Position numbers and translations under genes: made by a program
Part shown: positions 46,029-54,071 of the stretch, one piece after another
Numbering within the stretch: position 1 is the first letter of the stretch
How the letters are laid out: the number at the start of each line of letters is the position of its first letter
From: Phreatobacter aquaticus
Lineage (GTDB): Bacteria; Pseudomonadota; Alphaproteobacteria; Rhizobiales; Phreatobacteraceae
Reading direction: 5' to 3'
DNA length: 64,000 nucleotides
Assembly: GCF_005160265.1 (NCBI RefSeq)
Contig: NZ_CP039865.1
Location: forward strand, 2,008,828-2,072,827
Notes under the pieces: model-generated
What the model saw: the letters and a program-made list of their open reading frames with translations, nothing else
The model's database searches: none
What the model was told of the DNA's origin: nothing

Positions 46029-46044
46029 TGCGTATGAGGCATTC

Positions 46045-46824
46045 ATGTTCAGGCCCATCAGCCGGGACTGGCACGCTTCGAAAGAAGCATTCCGCGAGCT
46101 GCGCGGCAGGCGCGTTGCCTATGCCGCGCTCGCGGCATCGCTCGCCTATGCGGTCTATGCCTTCGTCCTGTTCCCGACGACTGTCGCCCGGGTCCGCCTT
46201 GGCCTGGACCTCACCGTCGGTGGGGTCACACGCTCGGCATCGAATATTGTGGAACTGCGCTCGCGCGCAGGCTTCGGCCTTGCGGGTCTTGCTGGTCCGA
46301 CCCGGCCGGTCCTTCGCGGCGAGGCCGTGCCCCTGGCGCTCGGTCGCCATGCGATTCTCGTGCTGCTGCTCAGTCCGGTTGATCCCACCACACCCGCCGA
46401 CTGGCCGCTTCGGCAGATCGTCGCGGCGGCGGGCGGTGATCCCCATGCCCCGCTGGACAACGCCATTGCCTGGCTTGGCCGGCAATCGGGCCGCTTCGAT
46501 CTGATGAGATCGACGGCCGAGTATGGCGGCGAGAGCCGTCCCCTCCATCCGGACATGATCTTCCTGCCCGACCGTCGCGTCCCGCTGGTCGGGGCTGTCG
46601 GCGCGAGAGACTGGCGGCCCGTCGATGCCGAAGCCCCGGATTCAGTCCTTGGAACGGACTGCGCGCGCATCACGGTCTGGATCGAACCGGTCTCGCGGTT
46701 CCGGCCGATCTCGCGGGGCGACCTTGCGATCAGCCTGCCGTGGTTCAACCGCTACTGGCTGAAACATTGGGGGCCAGAACCGCCCGCCGATGGCCTGAAC
46801 CCGGCAAGCCTCAAGGTCGACTGA
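46045..46824 (+). CDS. Membrane-anchored protein of unknown function
   Basis: A 259-residue protein with a single N-terminal membrane segment (about residues 24-48: VAYAALAASLAYAVYAFVLF) and a periplasmic or outer-face domain. No family was recognised. GAGG lies six bases upstream of the start. Conserved-looking blocks are PVDPTTPADWPLRQIV and ISLPWFNRYWLKHWGP. It sits alone between a carbamoylase and a solute-binding protein, and a perfect inverted repeat just upstream may control it. Confidence 0.6.
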   Translation: MFRPISRDWHASKEAFRELRGRRVAYAALAASLAYAVYAFVLFPTTVARVRLGLDLTVGGVTRSASNIVELRSRAGFGLAGLAGPTRPVLRGEAVPLALGRHAILVLLLSPVDPTTPADWPLRQIVAAAGGDPHAPLDNAIAWLGRQSGRFDLMRSTAEYGGESRPLHPDMIFLPDRRVPLVGAVGARDWRPVDAEAPDSVLGTDCARITVWIEPVSRFRPISRGDLAISLPWFNRYWLKHWGPEPPADGLNPASLKVD

Positions 46825-46870
46825 CCGGCGCACACCCCTCTGCATGCTCAGGGCGCAGGCAATTTGCTCG

Positions 46871-46882
46871 ATTGCATACAAT
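46871..46882 (+). promoter_or_regulatory. Candidate GntR-type operator upstream of the solute-binding protein
   Basis: ATTGCATACAAT has ATTG/CAAT arms around CATA, close to GntR-family (FadR subfamily) sites. It lies about 117 bases before the binding-protein start. Confidence 0.35.
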
Positions 46883-46998
46883 TCCAGCAGAGCCTTTCTG
46901 GCAGGATTGGTCCGCAATATCAGAGAGATAAGGCGGCAATCCACCTTGGCATGGAACTTGAGAGTCGTCTCCACGGATACCTGCCCGGAGACCTGGCC

Positions 46999-48621
46999 AT
47001 GTCACGCACCGCATATTCCCGCCGCACCATGCTGAAGGCGGCAGCCGCCGCCGCCGCAAGCGCCGGCTTGCCCGACATCACCTTCGCCCAGGCCGCTTCG
47101 CAGCCGCTGCGGATCGGCATCTCGCTGTCCGATGTGCCGCGCATGTGGGGCGGGCCGGAAGGCGGCTTCGAGGGCGTGCGCTTCGGCGGCTATCTGGTGT
47201 TCGACGCGCTGATCAACTGGGACATGACCAAGGCCGACCAGCCCTCACGGCTCACCGGCGGCCTTGCCGAGAGCTGGGCGATCGATCCGGCCGACAAGAA
47301 GCGCTGGATCCTGAAGCTCCGCCAGGGCGTGAAGTTCCACGACGGCACCGCCTTCGACGCCGATGCGGCGATCTGGAACTTCGATTCCATCTTCAAGCAG
47401 GATGCGCCGCAATACCATGCGCCGCGCTCCGGGCTCGTGCGCTCGCGCCTGTCGTCGTTGGCCTCCTACGAGAAGATCGACGACAAGACCATCGCGGTCA
47501 CGACCCAGTTCGTCGATTCCGCCTTCGCCTATCAGCTGGCCTATCTGTGGTTCTGCAGCCCGTCGAAGCTGCGCGAGCATGGCGGCGACTGGCAGAAATT
47601 CGCCCTCCAGCCCGCCGGCACCGGCCCCTACAAGGTGGTCTCCGTCACGCCGCGCGAGCGCACCGAGCTTGAGGCCAACACGGCCTACTGGGATCCGAAG
47701 CGCGTGCCGAAGGCACCCCGCACGGTCCTGCTGCCGATCCCCGACAGCAATGCCCGTATCGCCGCGCTGCGCGCCGGCACGATCGACCTCGCCGAGACCC
47801 TGCCGCCCGACGCGATCCCCTCGCTGAAGGCCGCCGGCATGCAGATCGTCCAGAACACCTATCCGCACATCTGGGCCTGGCGGCTGAACGTCAATCCCGG
47901 CACGCCATTCGGCGACGTGCGGGTGCGCAAGGCCGCCAACCTCGCCATCGACCGCGCCAGCATGGTGGAGCTGCTCTCCGGCACGGCACTCGCCGCCAAG
48001 GGCAATGTGCCGCCGGGCGATCCCTGGTACGGCAAGCCGAATTTCGACATCAAATTTGACGTCGAGGCCGCCAAGAAGCTGATGACCGAAGCCGGCTACA
48101 GCGCCACCAAGCGGCTGCCGGTGACCATCGTCATCGCGTCTGGCGGCGGCGGGCAGATGGTGCCCATGCCGATGAACGAGATGATGCAGGAGAACCTGAA
48201 GGACATCTTCATCGACGTGAAGTTCGAGGTGGTCGACTTCACCACGATCATCAACATGCTGCGCGGCGGCGCACGCTCCGACCAGCAGAAGAACTTCCAC
48301 GGCATCAATATCGCGATCCCCACGATCGAGCCGACCGCCGGCTGGACCATCTATGACAGCCAGCTCACATCGCCGCGCGGCAACAACTGGGGCTGGTACA
48401 ACAACCCAGCTGTCGACGCGCAGATCAAGGTCATGCGCGATGCCTTCGAGCCGGCAGCCTATGACGCCGCCATGGGCAAGCTGCATGAGCTGATCGTCGA
48501 CGATGCCGCAGCGCTCTTCGTCGTCCACGATCTCAATCCGCGGGGCTTGAGCCCCCGCGTGAAGGGCTTTGTCCAGTCGCGCAACTGGTTCCAGGACTAC
48601 ACGCCGATCTCGGTCAGCTGA
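46999..48621 (+). CDS. ABC transporter substrate-binding protein, family 5 (DppA/OppA-like)
   Basis: A 540-residue periplasmic binding protein. The N terminus MSRTAYSRRTMLKAAAAAAA is a twin-arginine signal (S-R-R-T-M-L-K), with cleavage near FAQA. The mature part has the family-5 pattern LKLRQGVKFHDGTAFDADAA. The domain order matches dipeptide/nickel/opine binding proteins. Permease and ATPase genes are absent here, so it is an orphan or serves a transporter encoded elsewhere. A DHDPS-like aldolase follows, suggesting a sugar acid or opine-like ligand. ATG at 46999 fits the Tat signal. Confidence 0.9.
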   Translation: MSRTAYSRRTMLKAAAAAAASAGLPDITFAQAASQPLRIGISLSDVPRMWGGPEGGFEGVRFGGYLVFDALINWDMTKADQPSRLTGGLAESWAIDPADKKRWILKLRQGVKFHDGTAFDADAAIWNFDSIFKQDAPQYHAPRSGLVRSRLSSLASYEKIDDKTIAVTTQFVDSAFAYQLAYLWFCSPSKLREHGGDWQKFALQPAGTGPYKVVSVTPRERTELEANTAYWDPKRVPKAPRTVLLPIPDSNARIAALRAGTIDLAETLPPDAIPSLKAAGMQIVQNTYPHIWAWRLNVNPGTPFGDVRVRKAANLAIDRASMVELLSGTALAAKGNVPPGDPWYGKPNFDIKFDVEAAKKLMTEAGYSATKRLPVTIVIASGGGGQMVPMPMNEMMQENLKDIFIDVKFEVVDFTTIINMLRGGARSDQQKNFHGINIAIPTIEPTAGWTIYDSQLTSPRGNNWGWYNNPAVDAQIKVMRDAFEPAAYDAAMGKLHELIVDDAAALFVVHDLNPRGLSPRVKGFVQSRNWFQDYTPISVS

Positions 48622-48743
48622 GGCGCCTGGCCGGCGCGAAGATGGAAGCCTTGCGGCGGGGGCCTTTGACGGCCTCCGCCTTTCATGGCATCGCCAATCC
48701 GAACTGAAGCCTCACGGGCGAGGCAGCGAGCGAGGAAAAAGCC

Positions 48744-49691
48744 ATGAAGGTGAACGGCACCGATCTGTCCAAGGCCGAAGGCGTCTATGTGATCGCCGCG
48801 ACGCCGTTCCATGACGATGGCCGGATCGACGAGAAGTCGACCGACAGCATGGTCGATTTCTACCGCTCCTGCGGCTGCACCGGCATGACCATTCTGGGCG
48901 TCATGGGCGAGGCCCCGAAGCTCTCGGCCGAGGAATCGGTGGCGATCTCCAAGCAGATCATCAAGCGCGCCGGCCCGTCCATGCCGGTCATCGTCGGCGT
49001 GTCCTCACCGGGCTTTGCCAACATGCAGACGCTCGCCAAGACCGTGATGGACGCTGGCGCCGCCGGCGTCATGATCGCGCCGCCCAACACGCTGCGCACC
49101 GACGACCAGATCGTCGGCTATTACAAGCAGGCGGTGGACGCGATCGGCGCCGACATCCCCTTCGTCATCCAGGACTTCCCGCTCACCTTCTCGGTGATCA
49201 TGAGCCCGAAGGTCATCCGCTCCATCATCCAGGAGCTGCCGTCCTGCGTGATGCTGAAGCACGAGGACTGGCCGGGTCTTGAGAAGATCTCGGCGCTGCG
49301 CGGCTTCGAGGCCGATGGCTCGATGCGCCACGTCTCGATCCTCTGCGGCAATGGCGGCCTGTTCCTCGATTTCGAGTGCGAGCGCGGCGCCGATGGCGCG
49401 ATGACCGGCTATGCCTTCCCCGACATGCTGGTCGAGACGGTCAAGCTGATGAAAGCCGGCAAGCGCGACGCCGCCCACGACCTGTTCGACGCCCATCTGC
49501 CGATGATCCGCTACGAGCAGCAGCCGGGCGCAGGCCTCGCGGTGCGCAAGTACCTGATGAAGAAGCGCGGCGTGATTGCCTCGGATGCCCAGCGCAAACC
49601 GAGCGCGCCGCTCTCCGCCAAGGCCCGCGCCGAGGTCGACTATCTGTTCGATCGCCTCGCCAAGCTCGACGCCCGCGCCAAGGCGGCGTGA
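48744..49691 (+). CDS. Dihydrodipicolinate synthase/N-acetylneuraminate lyase family protein
   Basis: A 315-residue TIM-barrel aldolase. The Schiff-base Lys is K172 in SCVMLKHEDWPG; the Tyr/Thr region is TGMTILGVMGEAPKLSAEE. The family includes DHDPS, 5-keto-4-deoxyglucarate dehydratase and other keto-acid aldolases. GAGGA lies about eight bases before the ATG. Since lysine DHDPS (dapA) has a different GTTGE motif than the GVMGEAPKL seen here, a catabolic aldolase acting on the compound imported by the preceding binding protein is likely. Confidence 0.88.
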   Translation: MKVNGTDLSKAEGVYVIAATPFHDDGRIDEKSTDSMVDFYRSCGCTGMTILGVMGEAPKLSAEESVAISKQIIKRAGPSMPVIVGVSSPGFANMQTLAKTVMDAGAAGVMIAPPNTLRTDDQIVGYYKQAVDAIGADIPFVIQDFPLTFSVIMSPKVIRSIIQELPSCVMLKHEDWPGLEKISALRGFEADGSMRHVSILCGNGGLFLDFECERGADGAMTGYAFPDMLVETVKLMKAGKRDAAHDLFDAHLPMIRYEQQPGAGLAVRKYLMKKRGVIASDAQRKPSAPLSAKARAEVDYLFDRLAKLDARAKAA

Positions 49692-49719
49692 GGTTGAGGA
49701 CTGGGTGTTGGGGATAGTG

Positions 49720-49760
49720 GCCCCTCACCCTGGCCCTCTCCCCGCAGGCGGGGAGAGGGA
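49720..49760. repeat. GC-rich palindromic repeat, family A
   Basis: CCCCTCACCCTGGCCCTC then CTCCCCGCAGGCGGGGAG. It is nearly identical to the copy at 35013. Confidence 0.7.
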
Positions 49761-49802
49761 ATTGCACCGCGCCAGCTCGGCTCGTGGGCGCAATTTTCCT
49801 GT

Positions 49803-49840
49803 CCTCATCCTGAGGTGCGAGCGATAGCGAGCCTCGAAGG
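49803..49840. repeat. Family-B repeat unit
   Basis: CCTCATCCTGAGGTGCGAG then GAGCCTCGAAGG, matching the pair at 21081-21193. It is flanked on both sides by inverted family-A palindromes. Confidence 0.7.
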
Positions 49841-49891
49841 ACCGCTTGCCGCGAGCGGATGAGGTCATGCGAGACCGGGAAGGCGGAGACA

Positions 49892-49932
49892 TTCCCTCTC
49901 CCCGCCTGCGGGGAGAGGGTTAGGGTGAGGGG
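49892..49932. repeat. GC-rich palindromic repeat, family A
   Basis: CCCTCTCCCCGCCTGCGG and GGAGAGGG, then TTAGGGTGAGGGG. It is inverted relative to 49720 and nearly identical to 35132. Confidence 0.7.
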
Positions 49933-50007
49933 TCTCTGACCGTCGTCACGGACCAGATCCAGCTGTCCGGCAGATGACCGCGGCATTGAAAGAAAGGGGA
50001 CAGTGCC

Positions 50008-50436
50008 ATGGTCGACATGATCCCCGTCACGCCGTCGATCCGGCTGCACCCCGACGACATCACCGTCACCTTCGTGCGCGCCTCCGGGCCCGGCGGTCAG
50101 AACGTCAACAAGGTGTCGACCGCCTGCGAGCTGCGCTTCAATCTCGCAGGCTCCAATCTCCCCGAGGAGGTGAAGGCGCGCCTCGTGCCGCTGGTCGGCT
50201 CAAGGCTCACCAAGGACGGCGTGGTGGTGATCCAGGCCGATCGCTTCCGCTCGCAGGACATGAACCGTCAGGACGCACTGGAGCGCCTCGTCGAGTTCGT
50301 CCGCCGCGCCGCTGTCAGGCCGAAGCGCCGCATCGCCACCAAGCCGACCTTCGGCTCGAAGCAGCGCCGGCTGGAGGGCAAGTCGCTGCGCTCGGGGGTC
50401 AAGAAGATGCGGCAGGGCAAGCCCGGGCTGGATTGA
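50008..50436 (+). CDS. arfB: Alternative ribosome-rescue factor ArfB (YaeJ-type peptidyl-tRNA hydrolase)
   Basis: A 142-residue release-factor-like protein that frees nascent chains from stalled ribosomes. The catalytic GGQ is in RASGPGGQNVNKVSTACELR, and the basic C-terminal tail KPTFGSKQRRLEGKSLRSG, then KKMRQGKPG, is the part that enters the empty mRNA channel. The ATG at 50008 is preceded by AAGGGG about nine bases away. It is a stand-alone gene, flanked by repeats on both sides. Confidence 0.93.
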   Translation: MVDMIPVTPSIRLHPDDITVTFVRASGPGGQNVNKVSTACELRFNLAGSNLPEEVKARLVPLVGSRLTKDGVVVIQADRFRSQDMNRQDALERLVEFVRRAAVRPKRRIATKPTFGSKQRRLEGKSLRSGVKKMRQGKPGLD

Positions 50437-50523
50437 GGGGCTGTCGCTCGCGGTGATTTCGCGAGCAAAGCTCGCTGCGCCGCCTGTGCTCTCTCACCCT
50501 CTTCGGCCCACTCTCTCCACCAT

Positions 50524-50602
50524 CATGCCCGCCCTTGTGGCGGGCATCCACGACTTTGGAGCGGACAAGGCGTGGATGGCCGGCACAAGGCCGGCCATGA
50601 CG
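50524..50602. repeat. Family-C repeat
   Basis: ATGCCCGCCC and GGGCAT arms flank the first part, followed by a second GGCCGGC-type arm pair. A similar unit (CCACGAGGGCGGGCAT type) is at 61875-61950. Confidence 0.6.
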
Positions 50603-50639
50603 ACCTGAGAGTGTGAACCGCGGAGTGGATTTCCACCCC

Positions 50640-51590
50640 TCACACCAGCCCCGCCGCCTGGGCAATCCGGAACTGCCCGGCGAACGCTGCGTCCGCCGGC
50701 GCGGTCTCGGCCTCCATCCCCAGCACGTTGAACGCCGTCGCATAGCGCGCCGCCAGCGCCTCGCCGCCGACGATCAGCACCGGCCCCTCGACATCCGGCG
50801 CAAACGAGCGCGCCTCGGCGATCTCCGCTCCGATCAGCAGCCCCGACAGCCGTTCCGCCGTGGTCGCGGGGTCGAAATCGCCGAGCAGTCCGCCGGCGCG
50901 CAGCCGGAACAGCTTGCCGAGCAGGCCCGCGCCATGGTCGGCCATCCCCGCCACCACACCCGCCGAGAAGGCCTCGGCCGAAGGGCGGCGATCAGCCGTC
51001 GTCAGCCGCAGCACTGTATGGTCTTTCACCGCCGCGAAGATGTCGCCGGTCATGGCCGTGCGGAACCCCTCGATCCGGCCGGCGGTCACGCGCACCCATT
51101 TTGAATGGGTGCCGGGCATCACGGCGAGCCGCGTGCCCTCCAGCGCGAGGCCGGCGATCTGAGTCTCCTCGCCGCGCATCACGTCGGGCTCGCCGTCGCC
51201 GTGGCGGAACGACAGGCCGGTGACGAAGCCGATGGTGCGGCCGGCAGGCGTCACATGGCGCGTGAGCGCCCCCGCGAGTTCAGCCGCCCCGGCCGGGCAG
51301 GGCAGATAGGGCGTCTCCACCCAGCCTGTGCGGCTGGTCACCATGCCCGACGCGATGATCGGCAGGCGGCCAGGGCGGCCTTCCCAACTCGCGACCGTCT
51401 GGTCGAGAACGGACTCGAACCCGCGGTCCTGAACCGACAGCAAGCCATGCGGCCCATCGACGCGCCCGACGATGGCGCCGCTTTCGTCCATCAGGGCCGC
51501 ACGAAACGAGGTTGTGCCCCAGTCCACGCCAATCAGAACACCCTTGTCGCTCACCAGACTTATCCCCTGTCCTCTGGTCGATTCCGCCAC
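50640..51590 (-). CDS. dgoK: 2-dehydro-3-deoxygalactonokinase
   Basis: A 316-residue sugar-acid kinase (ASKHA fold) that phosphorylates 2-keto-3-deoxygalactonate. The N-terminal phosphate loop [20 protein letters not shown] and the later [34 protein letters not shown] regions are typical. No aldolase (dgoA) or dehydratase neighbour is present, which is unusual for this catabolic gene. Which galactonate-type sugar acid is used is not known. Confidence 0.9.
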   Translation of the reverse strand: MAESTRGQGISLVSDKGVLIGVDWGTTSFRAALMDESGAIVGRVDGPHGLLSVQDRGFESVLDQTVASWEGRPGRLPIIASGMVTSRTGWVETPYLPCPAGAAELAGALTRHVTPAGRTIGFVTGLSFRHGDGEPDVMRGEETQIAGLALEGTRLAVMPGTHSKWVRVTAGRIEGFRTAMTGDIFAAVKDHTVLRLTTADRRPSAEAFSAGVVAGMADHGAGLLGKLFRLRAGGLLGDFDPATTAERLSGLLIGAEIAEARSFAPDVEGPVLIVGGEALAARYATAFNVLGMEAETAPADAAFAGQFRIAQAAGLV

Positions 51591-51703
51591 GGTATGGGCC
51601 TCCTGCGTCGGGGCCTCTTGCGTGGGGACCCGACGCTATCCTAACGCTCGGGGAGCTGCACTCCGCCGATCCGCCCCTTGAGCCCGCCGAAGCGTCCGCA
51701 CCC

Positions 51704-53377
51704 ATGTCCCATGATCTTGCCGTAGCCCGCGCCGCGACCCTCCAGCCGATCGCCGCGATCGCCGACAAGATCGGCATACCCTCATCCGCGCTCGATCCCT
51801 ATGGCAAGCATATCGCCAAGCTCGACGAAGAGTTCCTCGCGGGACTGAAAGATCGGCCCGATGGCCGCCTCGTGCTGGTCACCGCCATCAATCCGACGCC
51901 CGCCGGCGAGGGCAAGACCACCACCACGATCGGCCTGGGTGACGGTCTCAACCGCATCGGCAAGAGGGCGGTGATCGCGCTGCGCGAACCCTCCCTCGGG
52001 CCGGTCTTCGGCACCAAGGGCGGCGCGACCGGCGGCGGCAAGGCGCAGGTCCTGCCCATGGAGGCGATCAACCTCCATTTCACCGGCGATTTCCACGCCA
52101 TCACCTCGGCGCACAATCTCCTGTCGGCGCTGATCGACAATCACATCCACTGGGGCAATTCGCTCGGCTTCGACACCCGCCGCATCGTCTGGCGGCGCGT
52201 GCTCGACATGAACGACCGCGCGCTGCGTCAGCTGGTGGTCGGTCTCGGCGGCGCGCCCAATGGCTTCTCCCGCGAGGACGGCTTCGACATCACGGTGGCC
52301 TCCGAGGTCATGGCCTGCTTCTGCCTGGCCGACGGCCTCGCCGATCTCGAGGCCAGGCTCGCCCGCATCGTCGTCGGCTATACCCGCGCCAAGAAGCCAA
52401 TCACGGCTGGCGAACTCAATGCGGCCGGCGCCATGACCGTCCTGCTCAAGGATGCGATCCGGCCGAACCTCGTGCAGACCATCGAGGGTTCGCCGGCTCT
52501 GATCCATGGCGGCCCCTTCGCCAATATCGCCCATGGCTGCAATTCGGTGATCGCGACGCGCGCAGCGCTCAAGCTCGGCGATTACGTGGTGACAGAGGCC
52601 GGCTTCGGCGCCGATCTCGGCGCGGAGAAATTCTTCGACATCAAGTGCCGCAAGGCGGGCCTCAAGCCCGAGGCCGTGGTGCTGGTGGCAACCGTTCGCG
52701 CCCTCAAGATGAATGGCGGCGTCGCCAAGGCCGATCTCGCCCGCGAGAACCTCGATGCGCTGTCGAAGGGCATCGTCAATCTCGGCCGTCACGTGAAGAA
52801 CCTGCGCTCCTTCGGCGTGCCGGTGATCGTGGCGATCAACCATTTCACCACCGACAGCGAGGCCGAGCACGCGCTGATCGCCCGCATCTGCGCCGACGAT
52901 TACGGCGTGGAGGCCGTGCAGTGCCGCCACTGGGCCGATGGCGCGGCGGGCGCCGAGGAACTGGCCCGCAAGGTCGTGGCGCTCTGCGAGGGTGGCACGG
53001 CGGCCTTCAAGCCGATCTATCCGGATGTGATGCCGCTCGCCGACAAAATCCGCACCATCGCGACGTCGATCTATGGCGCGGCGGATGTGGCCATTTCCTC
53101 GAAGGCCGCAGCCGATCTCCAGGCTTTCGAGGCTGCGGGCTACGGCAATCTGCCCATCTGCATGGCCAAGACCCAATATTCCTTCTCGGCCGATCCGACC
53201 TTGCTCGGCGCGCCCTCGGGCCATGTCGTGCCGGTGCGCGAGGTGCGCCTCTCAGCCGGCGCCGGCTTCGTGGTGGCGATCTGCGGGGACATCATGACCA
53301 TGCCGGGCCTGCCAAGGCTTCCGGCGGCAGAGGCGATCCACATCAACGCCGAGGGCCAGATCGAGGGCCTGTTCTGA
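51704..53377 (+). CDS. fhs: Formate--tetrahydrofolate ligase
   Basis: A 557-residue enzyme joining formate to tetrahydrofolate with ATP in one-carbon metabolism. [19 protein letters not shown] is the P-loop-like ATP site; [20 protein letters not shown] and [20 protein letters not shown] are further family signatures. The ATG at 51704 starts [20 protein letters not shown] at normal family length. The frame is open 190 bases further, through the divergent leader, but nothing supports a longer start. A perfect palindrome follows the stop. Confidence 0.97.
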   Translation: MSHDLAVARAATLQPIAAIADKIGIPSSALDPYGKHIAKLDEEFLAGLKDRPDGRLVLVTAINPTPAGEGKTTTTIGLGDGLNRIGKRAVIALREPSLGPVFGTKGGATGGGKAQVLPMEAINLHFTGDFHAITSAHNLLSALIDNHIHWGNSLGFDTRRIVWRRVLDMNDRALRQLVVGLGGAPNGFSREDGFDITVASEVMACFCLADGLADLEARLARIVVGYTRAKKPITAGELNAAGAMTVLLKDAIRPNLVQTIEGSPALIHGGPFANIAHGCNSVIATRAALKLGDYVVTEAGFGADLGAEKFFDIKCRKAGLKPEAVVLVATVRALKMNGGVAKADLARENLDALSKGIVNLGRHVKNLRSFGVPVIVAINHFTTDSEAEHALIARICADDYGVEAVQCRHWADGAAGAEELARKVVALCEGGTAAFKPIYPDVMPLADKIRTIATSIYGAADVAISSKAAADLQAFEAAGYGNLPICMAKTQYSFSADPTLLGAPSGHVVPVREVRLSAGAGFVVAICGDIMTMPGLPRLPAAEAIHINAEGQIEGLF

Positions 53378-53403
53378 GGTGGCGGCGACGCCCGAACTCT
53401 GAC

Positions 53404-53449
53404 GCCCCACCCTATCCCTCCCCGCAAGCGGGGAGGGATAGGGTGGGGC
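53404..53449. terminator. Perfect 46-base palindrome between convergent genes (family A)
   Basis: Twenty-two-base arms (53404-53425 and 53428-53449) pair without a mismatch around AA; the ends read GCCCCACCC and GGGTGGGGC. The stop of fhs lies 27 bases left and the stop of the minus-strand gene two bases right, so it may serve as a bidirectional terminator. Confidence 0.7.
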
Positions 53450-53451
53450 CT

Positions 53452-54066
53452 TTACCCCGCGCTCGGGTGCCATCCCGGCTCAAATCCATCGCGCAGAACA
53501 GCAACCATCGTCGGCGGCGTCAGCACGCTGACCTCGCCAGCCGGAAGCGCAACCGCGTCGCCATAGCCAGCAAACGACCAGGGCAGCGCCCGTCTGTTTC
53601 TCATCGCGAAGGCCCGGCCACCCACTGCGAACATCGCCCCATCCGGCAGATCAGCCGCCGTCCCCCGGTGCGCGCGCTGCGTCAGCCCGTCCACCCGCTC
53701 TGTCTGCAGCAGCGCGTCCATCTCGGGTGCTTTCGGCGGCTGTGATAGCCCCTTCGCCCGCGCCCAGTTCGCGGCGAACCTGACAGCATCGGCCCGCCGG
53801 CATTCGAAACAGGGGCGGTGCCCCGCGGCCAGCGCCGTCACTTCGTCGAGAAAGAACAGTTCGGTATAGCCGCGCCCCATCAGTGGGCGGCGTTTACGGC
53901 CCTTGAAGGCCAGCACGCAGCAGAGCCATTGATCGGAGGCCCAGGCGCGGGCCTTGAGCGTGCCATCGTCGCGATGGAACCGGCCGCCGCGATTGCCATA
54001 CATCGTGCCGCGATCGGCAACCGCGTGGATGGCCCCGAAGGGATCGACGCGGTTGCGGAGCGGCAT
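53452..54066 (-). CDS. Conserved protein of unknown function with a CxxC motif
   Basis: A 204-residue soluble protein. GHRPCFECRRADAVRFAANW holds a CxxC that resembles the zinc knuckle of Ada-type proteins. MYGNRGGRFHRDDGTLKAR and FKGRKRRPLMGRGYTELFFL are strongly basic, compatible with nucleic acid contact. I do not recognise the family. It shares the 3' palindrome with fhs and its start lies six bases from the stop of the L,D-transpeptidase on the same strand. Confidence 0.65.
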   Translation of the reverse strand: MPLRNRVDPFGAIHAVADRGTMYGNRGGRFHRDDGTLKARAWASDQWLCCVLAFKGRKRRPLMGRGYTELFFLDEVTALAAGHRPCFECRRADAVRFAANWARAKGLSQPPKAPEMDALLQTERVDGLTQRAHRGTAADLPDGAMFAVGGRAFAMRNRRALPWSFAGYGDAVALPAGEVSVLTPPTMVAVLRDGFEPGWHPSAG

Positions 54067-54071
54067 GGCCG

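Larger units (their letters stand above)
49692..50007. other. 316-base intergenic stretch composed of repeats, no gene seen
   Basis: The gap holds a family-A palindrome, one family-B unit and a second, inverted family-A palindrome, listed separately. No coding frame or RNA gene was seen. Confidence 0.55.

Noticed and set aside
43190-46042. A 950-residue open frame on the minus strand
   Set aside because: It lies wholly antisense to pgi and the carbamoylase, both with clear motifs; its sequence is rich in the Arg/Gly/Asp/His pattern of antisense high-GC frames.
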